NCBI GenBank assembly: GCA_050184225.1
Contig: JBFXAN010000022.1
Coordinates: forward strand, 1 to 58,218
DNA: 58,218 bases
From: JBFXAN01 sp050184225
GTDB taxonomy: Bacteria; Chloroflexota; Dehalococcoidia; CAUJGQ01
Direction: 5' to 3'
In this document: positions 24,540 through 33,787 of the stretch, piece by piece
Position numbering within the stretch: the stretch's first letter is position 1
Layout: every line of letters starts with the position of its first letter
Position numbers and translations under genes: made by a program
Notes under the pieces: generated by a model
What the model was told of the DNA's origin: nothing
What the model saw: the letters and a program-made list of their open reading frames with translations, nothing else
Database searches by the model: none

Positions 24540-25268
24540 TTAGGTCTTCGTGGCCGAGATGGCCAGAAAGCTGGGTACGTGCACGTTGCGCTCGTGCGCC
24601 GGGTCGCCCGTCGCCAGGTCGGCGGGGAGCTGTGGCTCGGCGAGTTCCCCGATCACGCACCCGAGGCGGACGAACAGGTTGATGTAGCGGCTGAGCGGCC
24701 GGTGGAAGTTCGGGACGTCACCCCGATCGATGATGTAGTCATGCAGGTATTCGCTGACTTCGACGTAACCCTTCGTCCAGGCGGCGGCCGATTCCTCGAA
24801 GCACGGATGTTGGAGTGAGACGACGAGCCGGCCGCCCGGACGCAGCGCCGCGACGCAACTGGCCATCGCCGCCTCGTAGTCCGGGATGCCCATCAACACC
24901 ATGTTCGCGACCACCGCGTCGAAGCGGGGGACCGGTCCGGTGAACTCGGACAAGTCCGCTTGAAGGTAGGTGATACCGAGGCGGTCCGTCGCCTCGCGCC
25001 CCACAGCGTAGTGATACAAGCTGCCCGCCGGCTCGACCCCGGTGACGATGGCGCCGCGCCGCGCCAAGAGGCGGCAGAGGTAACCCTGGCCGCAGCCCGC
25101 GTCGAGGACACGCCGGCCCCGCACGTCGCCGAGCATCGCGAAGAGTGTCGGGTTGAGGAGATGGCGACGGCCGAAGTCACCCTCCTCCCCGAACTCGTCC
25201 GCTCGGGCGGGCGCCGACCACGCCCTCGACCACGCCGCGATCACCTGCCGATTGGTGTACTCACCCAC
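24540..25268 (-). CDS. Class I SAM-dependent methyltransferase (1)
   Basis: Protein of 242 residues. Motif I is VLDAGCGQGYL (about 54-64), followed by VTGVEPAGSL and the motif around RFDAVVANMVLMGIPDY, then LRPGGRLVVSLQHPCF. This is the UbiE/Methyltransf_11-type fold for small molecules; a tail from about residue 165 has KGYVEVSEYLHDY and PLSRYINLFVRLG. The substrate is unknown. It lies on the opposite strand to both neighbours and is framed by 24-bp inverted repeats, as if inserted as a unit. Confidence 0.9.
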   Translation of the reverse strand: MGEYTNRQVIAAWSRAWSAPARADEFGEEGDFGRRHLLNPTLFAMLGDVRGRRVLDAGCGQGYLCRLLARRGAIVTGVEPAGSLYHYAVGREATDRLGITYLQADLSEFTGPVPRFDAVVANMVLMGIPDYEAAMASCVAALRPGGRLVVSLQHPCFEESAAAWTKGYVEVSEYLHDYIIDRGDVPNFHRPLSRYINLFVRLGCVIGELAEPQLPADLATGDPAHERNVHVPSFLAISATKT

Positions 25269-25334
25269 GCAACGCGCCCCCTTCCATATCGCTCGTCCAA
25301 ACTCAGCCCATGGTATTGGATGTCGCAGCAGTGA

Positions 25335-25358
25335 GGTTCTGCAACGAACACACTACTC
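25335..25358 (-). repeat. Right arm of 24-bp inverted repeat
   Basis: GGTTCTGCAACGAACACACTACTC, shown as GGTTCTGCAACGAA then CACACTACTC, is the inverted partner of 24471-24494 with one mismatch. No obvious target-site duplication flanks the pair. Confidence 0.85.
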
Positions 25359-25480
25359 CGCCGTTCGCCCTCCCGCGCGTCGGCGATCTGAAGGTTCGCG
25401 GTCATGACGACCGTTTCGTACCTTCCTCCAATCGAGTGACTTCGCGACGTCTGCACCAATCGACAGGAGCACCGCTGATC

Positions 25481-25508
25481 GTGTGGCCGGTCTCATCACC
25501 GGCCGCAC
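25481..25508 (+). other. 11-bp hairpin upstream of the PNPOx-like gene
   Basis: GTGTGGCCGGT and ACCGGCCGCAC pair with one G-T wobble around a CTCATC loop, 45 bases before the next start. No T-run follows. It could be an operator or a leader hairpin. Confidence 0.4.
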
Positions 25509-25553
25509 CGTGCGAAGATAACCAGCAGCCACCTCGATACCAGGAGTTCATCC

Positions 25554-26360
25554 ATGCAGCGCGCGTCTATCGAATCGACGTTGAGCTGGCAGCAGGCGGT
25601 CGATCAGGCGGCCGTCGGCGTCTTCGCCTTCCGTGATGAGCGCGGCCGGCCGCTCGCCTGGCCGGTGACGCCCTATCGCGACGGGACGCACGTCGTGATC
25701 ACCTCGACGCTCGCCTATCTGCGCAAGGCCGAACACGTCCACCGCGATGGACGCGTCGCCCTCCTCGCCGGCGGCGCTCATCTCACCGGTCGGGCGCGGG
25801 TCCGCGAAGACATCGCCGGCCGCCGGTTCGCCGCGCGGTTGCTCGCTCAGGAGGAGCGTAAATATCCGCCCACCCGGCGTCTCACCCGCATGCCCTTTCA
25901 CCGCCTCACCTATTGGTGGTACTTCGGCCGCGCGCTGATCGGGTTCGTGCCTGAAACTGTGACGGCAGACGCGGGCAGCGACAAGGTCACGCTCATCACC
26001 CTCGACCGCGGCGACATGCCCCGGATCACGCCGATCGCCCTCGCCCTCCCCGCGGATTCGGAGTTCGCGCTCCCAGGGTCCACCGATGTATCGGATGGTC
26101 CCGCCGCGATCCTCTTTCATCAGGAAGATCGAGCGATGGAGGATCTTCGGTTCCTCCTCCTGCGCGGTACCGTCCGCGACGGCCGCTTTACCTTCCGCTC
26201 GCGGATCGGATCGCTCGATCCCCCGGCCGCACCCACCGGCGACCGGTGGTCCCGTCTGCGCGACCAGGCCGCCACACACCGCCGCGCCTTCGAAGCAGCC
26301 CGCACGATGCGCCGCTGGCAGACAACCAGCCCAGCAATCGCCTCACCGGTGACGCGCTAA
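25554..26360 (+). CDS. FMN-binding split-barrel protein, PNPOx-like
   Basis: Protein of 268 residues that resembles pyridoxamine-5'-phosphate-oxidase-like flavin or F420-binding proteins: AVGVFAFRDERGRPLAWPVTP, then THVVITSTLAYLRKAEHVHRDG-type strands (TSTLAYLRKAEHV) and VALLAGGAHLTGRARV. A second half (about 140-230) again has beta-barrel-like strands with MPRITPIALALP. The C-terminus is a basic helix. The family assignment is moderate, and the function is unknown. CCAGGAG precedes the ATG. Two carboxylesterase genes follow on the same strand. Confidence 0.65.
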   Translation: MQRASIESTLSWQQAVDQAAVGVFAFRDERGRPLAWPVTPYRDGTHVVITSTLAYLRKAEHVHRDGRVALLAGGAHLTGRARVREDIAGRRFAARLLAQEERKYPPTRRLTRMPFHRLTYWWYFGRALIGFVPETVTADAGSDKVTLITLDRGDMPRITPIALALPADSEFALPGSTDVSDGPAAILFHQEDRAMEDLRFLLLRGTVRDGRFTFRSRIGSLDPPAAPTGDRWSRLRDQAATHRRAFEAARTMRRWQTTSPAIASPVTR

Positions 26361-26482
26361 CGGCTTTCGTCCGTCGCACGATGCGGGGCCGGAGGGTGGA
26401 CTCTCAGCGACAGCACAGGCATGCTCTAGCGAAACGGGGCTTCCACGCTTCGCATGTGGAACTCATGGAGCCGGGAGGGAGC

Positions 26483-28054
26483 ATGGCCCACGCCGAGGAA
26501 CACATCGTCGAGACGGTCTACGGCAAGGTTCGAGGCACGACCGACAAGAACACCCACGTCTTTCGTGGCATCCCCTACGGCGCCCCGACCGGTGGCAGCC
26601 GCCGCTTCCTGCCGCCGCTCCCACCCGAACCATGGACCGGCGTCCGCGACGCCACCCAATTCGGACCGATCGCCCCGCAACGCGGGCCCCTCGCCGACGC
26701 CGCCACCGGCGCCGCCGAGCAGCGGACCGTCGGCCCGATTCCGGCCCTGCCCTTGAGCGAGGACTGCCTCGTCCTCAACGTCTGGACGCCAAGCGCGGGC
26801 GACGGCGGCCGCCGGCCGGTGATGGTCTGGTTGCACGGCCGCGGCTACTACGCCGGCGCCGGCTCCGAAGGCTGGTACAACGGCGCCGCTCTCGCCACGC
26901 GTGGCGATGTCGTCGTCGTCACGGTCAACCACCGCCTCAACGTCTTCGGCTATCTCCACCTCGCCGACCTCGGTGGCCCCGACTTCGCCGGGTCGGGTGT
27001 TGCCGGGTTGCTCGACATCGTCCTGGCGCTGGAGTGGGTCCGCGAGAACATCGCCGCCTTCGGTGGCGACCCCGACAACGTCACGATCTTCGGCGAATCC
27101 GGCGGCGGCTCGAAGGTGAGCACGCTGCTGGCGATGCCGTCCGCTGAAGGGCTCTTCCACCGCGCGATCGTCCAGAGCGGCGCCGGATTGCGCGGCGGCG
27201 AACGGGACGGCGCAACCGCCTTCGCCGAGCGGTTGCTCGCGCACCTCGACATCAAACCACATGAGATCGAGAAGCTACAGGCGTTGCCGCACGAGCAACT
27301 CACCGCCGCACTCACCGAATTGCCGCCGCCGAATCAAGACCCGGCGCGCGTCGGCCGGCGCACGGTGGACAACGCCCTGCTGCTGCGACCGGTGGTCGAA
27401 GGCATATACCTGCCCACGCATCCCTTCGACCCCGTTGCCGCACCATCCGCCGCCAATGTCCCGCTGATCATCGGCACGAACAAGGACGAGGCCGCGCTCT
27501 ACCTGGCGGGCGACCCGCGCCGTCGCCGGCTGGAGGAGCACGAACTGGCCGAACGCCTCCGGCCGATGCTCGGCGACCGCCTCGAAGCGATCGTCGGCGT
27601 CTACCGCCGCCACCGTCCCAACGACACGCCGTGGGATTTGTTGATCGGCATTTCCAGCGAGGACCGACGGCTCGCCTCGATTCAACTGGCCGAGCGCAAG
27701 GCGGTGGGCGGACCGGCGCCGGTGTACATGTACCTCTTTACCTGGGAGAGCGACTACCTCGGCGGTCTGATGAAGGCGTCACACGCGATGGAGGTACCCT
27801 TCGTCTTCGACCATCCGGAGGTCGCACCGATAACCGGGTCGCGCCCCGACCGGCGCGAGCTAGCCGCCGCGATGAGCACCGCCTGGGCCGCCTTCGCCCG
27901 GAGCGGCGACCCGAATCACGACGGCCTGCCCCACTGGGCACCGTATGACACGGCCACACGCGCAACGATGATTTTCGACGTGCCCTGCCGCACCGAGAAC
28001 GACCCGCGCAGTGAGGAGCGGTTGGTCTGGGACGGCGTCGCGCTGAGCCGGTAG
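26483..28054 (+). CDS. Type-B carboxylesterase (1)
   Basis: Protein of 523 residues, normal for type-B carboxylesterases. Nucleophile Ser206 lies in GESGGG (family norm GESAGG), with EDCLVLNVWTP upstream, an acidic residue probably in GTNKDEA and His in KASHAMEVPFVF. The oxyanion loop reads HGRGYYAG at 118-125 instead of the usual HGGGF. There is no signal peptide, so it is probably cytoplasmic. A GGGAGGGAGC site supports the ATG at 26483 over an upstream frame. It is a tandem paralogue of the next gene, with 38 bases between them. Confidence 0.93.
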   Translation: MAHAEEHIVETVYGKVRGTTDKNTHVFRGIPYGAPTGGSRRFLPPLPPEPWTGVRDATQFGPIAPQRGPLADAATGAAEQRTVGPIPALPLSEDCLVLNVWTPSAGDGGRRPVMVWLHGRGYYAGAGSEGWYNGAALATRGDVVVVTVNHRLNVFGYLHLADLGGPDFAGSGVAGLLDIVLALEWVRENIAAFGGDPDNVTIFGESGGGSKVSTLLAMPSAEGLFHRAIVQSGAGLRGGERDGATAFAERLLAHLDIKPHEIEKLQALPHEQLTAALTELPPPNQDPARVGRRTVDNALLLRPVVEGIYLPTHPFDPVAAPSAANVPLIIGTNKDEAALYLAGDPRRRRLEEHELAERLRPMLGDRLEAIVGVYRRHRPNDTPWDLLIGISSEDRRLASIQLAERKAVGGPAPVYMYLFTWESDYLGGLMKASHAMEVPFVFDHPEVAPITGSRPDRRELAAAMSTAWAAFARSGDPNHDGLPHWAPYDTATRATMIFDVPCRTENDPRSEERLVWDGVALSR

Positions 28055-28092
28055 ACCGGACGCCAATCAGACCGATACGAAGGAGCGTCAAC

Positions 28093-29652
28093 ATGGCGGC
28101 CATCACCGAGCCGATTGCACAGACAACCGCGGGCAGGCTGCGCGGCACGACCGAGAAGGACGTGCTCGTCTTCCGCGGCATCCCCTACGGCGCGTCCACC
28201 ACCGGCAGCCGCCGCTTCCGGCCACCGGAGCCACCGGAGCCGTGGACCGGTGTCCGCGACGCCGTTGCATACGGCCCGGTCTGCCCTCAGGAGCGCATCC
28301 TGATCGGGCCGGCGGCGGACCTTTCTCGCAACGAGGACTGCCTCGTCCTCAACGTCTGGACCCCCGCCCTCGACGACGGCCACCGTCCGGTGATGGTTTG
28401 GTTGCACGGCGGCGGCTTCCGCAGCGGTTCCGGCACCTCCGACACGACCAACGGCGCCAACCTCGCCCGTCGCGGCGATGCCGTCGTCGTCACGCTCAAC
28501 CACCGCCTGAGCATCTTCGGCCACCTCCACCTGGCCGAGATCGGCGGCGATGGCTTCGCTGGTTCGGGCGTGGCGGGACTGCTTGATATCGTGCTCGCGC
28601 TTCAGTGGGTGCGGGACAACATCGCCGCGTTCGGCGGCGACCCCGACAACGTCACGATCTTCGGCGAGTCCGGCGGCGGCCGAAAGGTGAGCGTCTTGCT
28701 CGGTATGCCCGCCGCCGAAGGGCTATTCCACAAGGCGATCATCCAGAGCGGCGCTCATCCCCGCGGCGTCCCGGCAGCGCAGGCGACCGCCTTCGCCGAG
28801 CGGCTGCTCGCGCACCTCGACATCCAGCCCTCTGAACTCGACCGGCTGCAATCGCTGCCGGTCGAGCAGTTGATGACGGCGCTGCACAACGTGGCGCAGA
28901 CGGGTGGCGACGGACTGCCCGCGACGGTCGGCGGCCGGATGATGCTGCTCTCACCGGTGGTCGATGGCACCTACCTTCCCGCCGACCCCTTCGGCGGTAC
29001 CGCCGCGCCGACAGCGGCGAACGTACCGGTCATCATCGGCACCAACAAAGACGAGGCGGCTCTGTTTCTCGCGCGGCAGCCGAACGCGGGACAGCTTTCA
29101 ATGGAGCAGTTGCTGGACCGCCTGCGCCCGGTGCTCGGCGACCGCACCGAAGAGGTTGTCGCCGTCTATCAGCGCAACCGGCCCGATACCACCCCCTGGG
29201 ACCTGCTCGTCGGCATCTCCAGCGAAGACCGGCGTATGCTCTCGATCGACCTGGCCGAACAAAAGGCGGCGGGCAGCCCAGCGCCGGTCTACATGTACCT
29301 CTTCACCTGGGAGAGCGATGCGGCAAACGGATTGATGAAGGCGGCCCACTCACTCGAGATCCCCTTCGTCTTCGACAACATTGACGCCACGCCGATCACC
29401 GGCCATCGCGCCGACCGGCAGCAACTGGCGGACTCCCTCAGCGAGACCTGGCTCGCCTTCGCCCGCAGCGGCAACCCGAACCATGCGGCACTCCCCTCCT
29501 GGCCGGTGTACAACGCTGAGTCACGGACGACGATGATCCTCGATGTCCCCTGCCGGGTCGAAGACGACCCCCGCCGCGACGAACGCCTCGCGTGGCGGGG
29601 TCAGAAGGTCAATCTCCCCTGGGAGGGTCCGGCGTTCGTGGGTTCGTTCTGA
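28093..29652 (+). CDS. Type-B carboxylesterase (2)
   Basis: Protein of 519 residues, closely similar to the preceding esterase. Nucleophile Ser193 lies in GESGGG, EDCLVLNVWTP is at about 81-91, and the oxyanion loop HGGGFRSG at 105-112 is canonical. GTNKDEA and the His in KAAHSLEIPFVF complete the likely triad. GAAGGAGCGTC precedes the ATG. The gene pair probably arose by tandem duplication and is likely co-transcribed. Its last 44 bases overlap the end of the convergent AraC-type gene. Substrate unknown; hydrolysis of an ester or carbamate is expected. Confidence 0.94.
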   Translation: MAAITEPIAQTTAGRLRGTTEKDVLVFRGIPYGASTTGSRRFRPPEPPEPWTGVRDAVAYGPVCPQERILIGPAADLSRNEDCLVLNVWTPALDDGHRPVMVWLHGGGFRSGSGTSDTTNGANLARRGDAVVVTLNHRLSIFGHLHLAEIGGDGFAGSGVAGLLDIVLALQWVRDNIAAFGGDPDNVTIFGESGGGRKVSVLLGMPAAEGLFHKAIIQSGAHPRGVPAAQATAFAERLLAHLDIQPSELDRLQSLPVEQLMTALHNVAQTGGDGLPATVGGRMMLLSPVVDGTYLPADPFGGTAAPTAANVPVIIGTNKDEAALFLARQPNAGQLSMEQLLDRLRPVLGDRTEEVVAVYQRNRPDTTPWDLLVGISSEDRRMLSIDLAEQKAAGSPAPVYMYLFTWESDAANGLMKAAHSLEIPFVFDNIDATPITGHRADRQQLADSLSETWLAFARSGNPNHAALPSWPVYNAESRTTMILDVPCRVEDDPRRDERLAWRGQKVNLPWEGPAFVGSF

Positions 29653-30604
29653 GAGCGGCCGCGTCGCCGTTCCGCCGCGCCACACCCGGCGGAAGGCCGG
29701 CGAAGCGCTTGAAGGCGCGGTTGAAGGCGGCCTCGGACTGGTATCCGAGGCGGGCCGCCAGCTCGACGACCGGGGTGTCTTCCTCCTTGAGCCACGTCAG
29801 CGCGAGATGCATTCGCCATCGCGTGACGTAGTGCATCGCCGGCTCGCCGACCAGCTCGGTGAAGCGCGCCGCGAACGCCGACCGCGACATGGCGACCTCG
29901 TCCGCCAGCGAAGCCAGCGTCCACGCTCGGGCGGGGTCACGATGAATCAGTGAGATCGCGTGGCCGATCTGCTTGTCCTGGAGCGCACCGAGCCATCCCG
30001 TCTGGGCGGCAGGGTCCTGCGCGATCCAGGAACGGATCGCCTGGATCACCAGGACATCGGCGAGTCGGGTGATGACCGTCTCACCGCCGGGCCGGATCTG
30101 CCGCGCCTCGGCGGCCATGAAGCGCAGCGTGCTCTGGATCCACTCCGTCTCCGGCCCGCTCCACGCCTCGATGCAGATCAGCCGTGGCAGTAGCGCGATC
30201 AGGTGCTGCGCGGCCGGGTGGTCGAAGCGGACGACGCCGCAGATGAGATTCGTCGTCATACCACCGCCGCCCTGTCGCATCAGCTCGAAACGGTCGCCCA
30301 CCTGCTCGCGGGGAACGTCAAAGAGCTTGACGGCAGCGGCGCCGGGCTCGCTCACCAGGCGATGACCCCGGCCATGGGGCACGAGCACGAGGTCGCCGGG
30401 GTGCAGCCGGCGATCGTCTGCGCCCTCGACCTCGATCCAGCACGTTCCCGACATTAGGACGTGGATCATCAGGCAGTTCGGAAAGGGCGGCAGCGCCAGG
30501 CCCCACGGCGACGTGAACTCGGAGGACGAGTAGAAGACACCGCTCATTCGGAGAAAGTGCAGCGCCCGGCCGAGGGCGTCGGTTGAGGTCCACAGATCCG
30601 CCAT
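29609..30604 (-). CDS. AraC family transcriptional regulator
   Basis: Protein of 331 residues with an N-terminal cupin-type sensing domain (VFYSSSEFTSPWGLALPPFP, HPGDLVLVPHGRGH) and a C-terminal AraC HTH pair: WTLASLADEVAMSRSAFAARF and TPVVELAARLGYQSEAAFNRAF-type second helix, then KRFAGLPPGVAR. This matches the cupin_6/AraC group. I chose the ATG at 30604; one at 30616 is possible. It is divergent from the NmrA-like gene, which it probably regulates, and its 3' end overlaps the esterase gene. Confidence 0.88.
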   Translation of the reverse strand: MADLWTSTDALGRALHFLRMSGVFYSSSEFTSPWGLALPPFPNCLMIHVLMSGTCWIEVEGADDRRLHPGDLVLVPHGRGHRLVSEPGAAAVKLFDVPREQVGDRFELMRQGGGGMTTNLICGVVRFDHPAAQHLIALLPRLICIEAWSGPETEWIQSTLRFMAAEARQIRPGGETVITRLADVLVIQAIRSWIAQDPAAQTGWLGALQDKQIGHAISLIHRDPARAWTLASLADEVAMSRSAFAARFTELVGEPAMHYVTRWRMHLALTWLKEEDTPVVELAARLGYQSEAAFNRAFKRFAGLPPGVARRNGDAAALRTNPRTPDPPRGD

Positions 30605-30746
30605 GCAATAGAGCATGCGCGACGCGATGACATTCCGTCCAGTGCCGTGGACGAACGGGCAAGAACCAACGACCAAGAGTCATTGCTGGTGCACGCATGG
30701 GGCATGATGCTGGACTCATGGATGTGAGAACTATAGGAGGCACTCC

Positions 30747-31592
30747 GTGAGCGAGACGAACCTTGTGGCTTCTGGAACGGCATTGATTCTCGGCGGCACG
30801 GGCAAGACCGGCCGCCGCGTGGCGCAGCGCCTGACGGCGCGGGGCGTGCCGGTGCGTGTCGGTTCCCGCGCCGGAACGCCGCCCTTCGACTGGGAGGACC
30901 AGGCGACGTGGGCAGCCGCGCTGCACGACGTGCGGTCGGCATACATTGCTTACTACCCGGACCTGGCGGCGCCGGGTGCCGAAGAGGCGATCCGCTCGTT
31001 CACCGCGCTCGCGGTGCAGGAGGGGGTCCGGCGGCTGGTCCTGCTCTCCGGCCGGGGCGAGGAGGAGGCGCAGCGCAGCGAGCGCATTGTGCAGGACGCC
31101 GGCGTTGACTGGACGATCCTGCGGTGTAGCTGGTTCGACCAGATCTTTAGCGAAGACTACCTGCGAGAACCGGTGCTGAGCGGTGAGGTCGCCGTTCCGG
31201 CGGGCAACGTGGGCGAGCCATTCGTCGACGCCGACGACATCGCTGATGTTGCGGTCGCGGCGCTGACTGAGGATCGGCACGCCGATCAACTCTACGAGCT
31301 GACCGGCCCGCGCCTCCTCACCTTCGCGGATGCGGTCGATGAGATCGCGCGGGCCACCGGTCGCGACGTGCGCTACGTGCCGGTCTCGATCGAGCAGTAC
31401 GCCGCCGCGCTGGGAGCGTACGGACTGCCGGCCGAGGTAGTGTCGCTGTACACGTACCTCTTCACCGAGGTGTTGGACGGCCGCAACGCCTGTATGACAG
31501 ACGGCGTGCAGCGGGCGCTCGGTCGAGAGCCGCGCGACTTCGCCGCGTACGCGCGGGACGCCGCAGCCACGGGCGTGTGGAGCAAGACATAG
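30747..31592 (+). CDS. NmrA-like NAD(P)-binding protein
   Basis: Protein of 281 residues, atypical short-chain dehydrogenase fold. The nucleotide motif is LILGGTGKTGRRVAQRL (about 12-28, GxxGxxG), followed by VRVGSRAGTPPFDW. YIAYYPDLAAPGA and LRCSWFDQIFSEDYL resemble NmrA/quinone-oxidoreductase-2-like proteins, which may sense NAD(P) redox state or reduce quinones. It starts at GTG behind a strong ATAGGAGG site. The next gene begins ten bases after its stop. The divergent AraC-type gene is the likely regulator of both. Confidence 0.88.
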   Translation: MSETNLVASGTALILGGTGKTGRRVAQRLTARGVPVRVGSRAGTPPFDWEDQATWAAALHDVRSAYIAYYPDLAAPGAEEAIRSFTALAVQEGVRRLVLLSGRGEEEAQRSERIVQDAGVDWTILRCSWFDQIFSEDYLREPVLSGEVAVPAGNVGEPFVDADDIADVAVAALTEDRHADQLYELTGPRLLTFADAVDEIARATGRDVRYVPVSIEQYAAALGAYGLPAEVVSLYTYLFTEVLDGRNACMTDGVQRALGREPRDFAAYARDAAATGVWSKT

Positions 31593-31602
31593 GGAGCGCG
31601 CG

Positions 31603-32103
31603 ATGCTGGATTTTGTTCAGGCTGCCGCGTTGATCGCAGCCACCATCGCGATGGGGATCGTGTCGGGCATCTGCCAACTCTACGCCTACGCGGTGATGCC
31701 GGGTCTTGGCCGAGCCGACGATCGCACGTTCGTCGGCGCGTTCCAGCAGATCGACAAGGCGATCATCAACCCCTGGTTCATGTTCAGCTTCTTCGGGGCG
31801 CTCGTGTTTACCGGCCTGGCGGCGGTGCTGCATCTCGAAGCGGACATGCGCTCGGTGCTGCCCTGGATCGCGGGCGCGCTCGTCCTGTACCTGGCGGTCG
31901 TCGTGATCACGTTCGCCATCAACGTACCGCTCAACGATCAGATCAAGGCGGCAGGAGACCCCGACCGAATCGCCGACCTCGCCGCCGTGCGCGAACAGTT
32001 CAATGAAGCGAAATGGGTCCGCTGGAACCTGATCCGAACGGTGGCGTCCACCATCGGATTCGGTTGCCTCGCCTGGGCCATGGTGCTGTACGGCCGCACG
32101 TAG
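31603..32103 (+). CDS. DUF1772 family membrane protein
   Basis: Protein of 166 residues with four predicted membrane helices. The sequence NVPLNDQIKAA and the later FNEAKWVRWNLIRT are the conserved DUF1772 features. AraC-type regulator, NmrA-like and DUF1772 genes often occur together, but the function is not established. It lies ten bases behind the NmrA-like gene on the same strand. Confidence 0.88.
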   Translation: MLDFVQAAALIAATIAMGIVSGICQLYAYAVMPGLGRADDRTFVGAFQQIDKAIINPWFMFSFFGALVFTGLAAVLHLEADMRSVLPWIAGALVLYLAVVVITFAINVPLNDQIKAAGDPDRIADLAAVREQFNEAKWVRWNLIRTVASTIGFGCLAWAMVLYGRT

Positions 32104-32119
32104 GGCGTGTTCTGGAACA

Positions 32120-33031
32120 TCAGCCGGCCCCGTGATCGGCAAGGACTTCGGCGATGGTGTGCTGCGCTTCGGCGACGATGGCGGGGTTGGTGTCCTTGTA
32201 GTACGGGAAGGCGCCGACCGCCCGCAACGCCCAGCCACGGCCCCGCGCCCAGGTGGCATCGTCGAATGGCAGCGCGGCGCGAAGCACATCCCGGCTCTCA
32301 CCGGAGAAGAGTGACCACGCGGGGGCCAGCTCGCAGGCGGGGTCGCCCACGCCCAGACACCCGAAGTCGATGACGGCGCTCAGACGGCCTTCCGCGACGA
32401 TGAGGTTCCCCGGCCGAGAGAGATCGCCGTGGACCCACACGGGCGGGCCATCCCATTCGGGAGCCGCGAGCGCCGCCTTCCAGGCCGCAATCATCGCGCC
32501 GGCATCGACCATGTCACCGGCGGCGGCGACTGCGGCGCGGAAACCGGCGTCTCTCGTCGAGAGCGGTACGCCGCGAAAGCCGTTTTCCGGGCCGGCGGGC
32601 GGCCCCCCGGTGGTATCGATCTGCTGGAGGGCGGTGATGAATCGTGCGAGATCGGCCGCCGCCTCGCAGAGATCGCCGACGCGATCGATCGCCCAGGCAT
32701 CGCCGTGCATCCACGGCACGACGGACCAGTGCCAGGGATAGCCCTCGCCGGGGTTCCCGGTTGCAATCGGGACAGGGACGGCGAGCGGCAGATGCGGCGC
32801 AAGCTTCGGCAACCAACGCTGCTCTTTCTCCGGCTGCGCGGTGGCCCAGTGGATGCGGGGCAGCCGGACGGCCATGTCGTCGCCGAGCCGATAGATCGCG
32901 TAGTCTGTTCCCGTCGAGGCAATCCGTTCGATCGGCAGGTCCGCCCACTGTGGAAACTGCGCGGCGAGCAGCCGTCGCACCAGCGATGGATCTGTCTCGA
33001 ATTCATCCTCATGCATCTTGGCAGCGCACAT
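32120..33031 (-). CDS. Aminoglycoside phosphotransferase (APH) family kinase
   Basis: Protein of 303 residues with an APH-type kinase fold. The catalytic loop is WVHGDLSRPGNLIV (His201, Asp203, Asn209) and the metal-binding DFG is at 222-224. The N-terminal lobe has an ATP-binding-like start around GTDYAIYRLG. It is similar to macrolide- and aminoglycoside-type kinases, but many family members phosphorylate sugars, choline or other alcohols. It is the last gene of a run (TetM-like, MFS, methyltransferase, APH) and starts four bases after the preceding stop. Confidence 0.85.
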   Translation of the reverse strand: MCAAKMHEDEFETDPSLVRRLLAAQFPQWADLPIERIASTGTDYAIYRLGDDMAVRLPRIHWATAQPEKEQRWLPKLAPHLPLAVPVPIATGNPGEGYPWHWSVVPWMHGDAWAIDRVGDLCEAAADLARFITALQQIDTTGGPPAGPENGFRGVPLSTRDAGFRAAVAAAGDMVDAGAMIAAWKAALAAPEWDGPPVWVHGDLSRPGNLIVAEGRLSAVIDFGCLGVGDPACELAPAWSLFSGESRDVLRAALPFDDATWARGRGWALRAVGAFPYYKDTNPAIVAEAQHTIAEVLADHGAG

Positions 33032-33035
33032 CAGC

Positions 33036-33767
33036 TCACCGTCCCCACACAGACACGACGGTGCGGCCCGCGCCGGTGTATGGTTCTCGGTTCCAGCCGT
33101 CCCAACGCTCCTTCAGGCGCAGCCCGGCGATCCGCGCCATGAGATCCAACTCGGCCGGCCACGCGTATCGCTGCACGACCGGGGCCAGACGCACGCCAGC
33201 GCGTGACAGGAACACGTGGCTTTCCTCGAGCATCTGGTTCACCGGGTCGTGGCGAAGGACATCCAGTCGCACCTCGCCCACCTCGATCCCCTCCGCATCC
33301 ACATACTGGTTGTCGCGGAGCCGGTACAAGTAGGCCGGCGATTCTGCCTCGATGACGAACGAGCCGTCATCCGTGAGATGTTGGGCGACGTTCTCGAAGC
33401 AGCGAACCTCGTCATCCTGAGTCAGCAGGTTGAACAGGGAATTCCACACAACGTAGATCAGGCGATACGAGCCTGGCACTGGCACGTCAGCGAAGTCGCC
33501 CATCGTGACGGCGATCCGGTCGCCGCCGGGCTTCGCGCGTAGCTGCGCGACCATCGGGGGCGAGATGTCGATACCGTCAACGCGGACCCCGCGGGCGGCG
33601 AGCGGTAGCGCGATGCGGCCGGTGCCGATCGCGAGCTCGAGTGCTGCTCCGTCGCCCGCGAGGCCCGCCAGGAACGCAACGGCGGCATCCTCGTCGCCAC
33701 GCCGCATGTCACCGTACATCTCAACAACGTCGGCGCTGAAGCTCATGATTGGCTCATAGTTCTTCAT
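33036..33767 (-). CDS. Class I SAM-dependent methyltransferase (2)
   Basis: Protein of 243 residues. Motif I is LELAIGTGRIALPLAARG (about 43-60), then VDGIDISPPMVAQLRA, MGDFADVPVPG and LIYVVWNSLFNLL. The fold is Methyltransf_25-like; substrate unknown. GGAGG lies five bases before the ATG at 33767, which I chose; an alternative ATG at 33791 overlaps the MFS stop. It sits between MFS and APH genes, with resistance-type neighbours, so modification of an antibiotic or metabolite is possible. Confidence 0.87.
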   Translation of the reverse strand: MKNYEPIMSFSADVVEMYGDMRRGDEDAAVAFLAGLAGDGAALELAIGTGRIALPLAARGVRVDGIDISPPMVAQLRAKPGGDRIAVTMGDFADVPVPGSYRLIYVVWNSLFNLLTQDDEVRCFENVAQHLTDDGSFVIEAESPAYLYRLRDNQYVDAEGIEVGEVRLDVLRHDPVNQMLEESHVFLSRAGVRLAPVVQRYAWPAELDLMARIAGLRLKERWDGWNREPYTGAGRTVVSVWGR

Positions 33768-33787
33768 CGAAACCTCCGACACATCGT

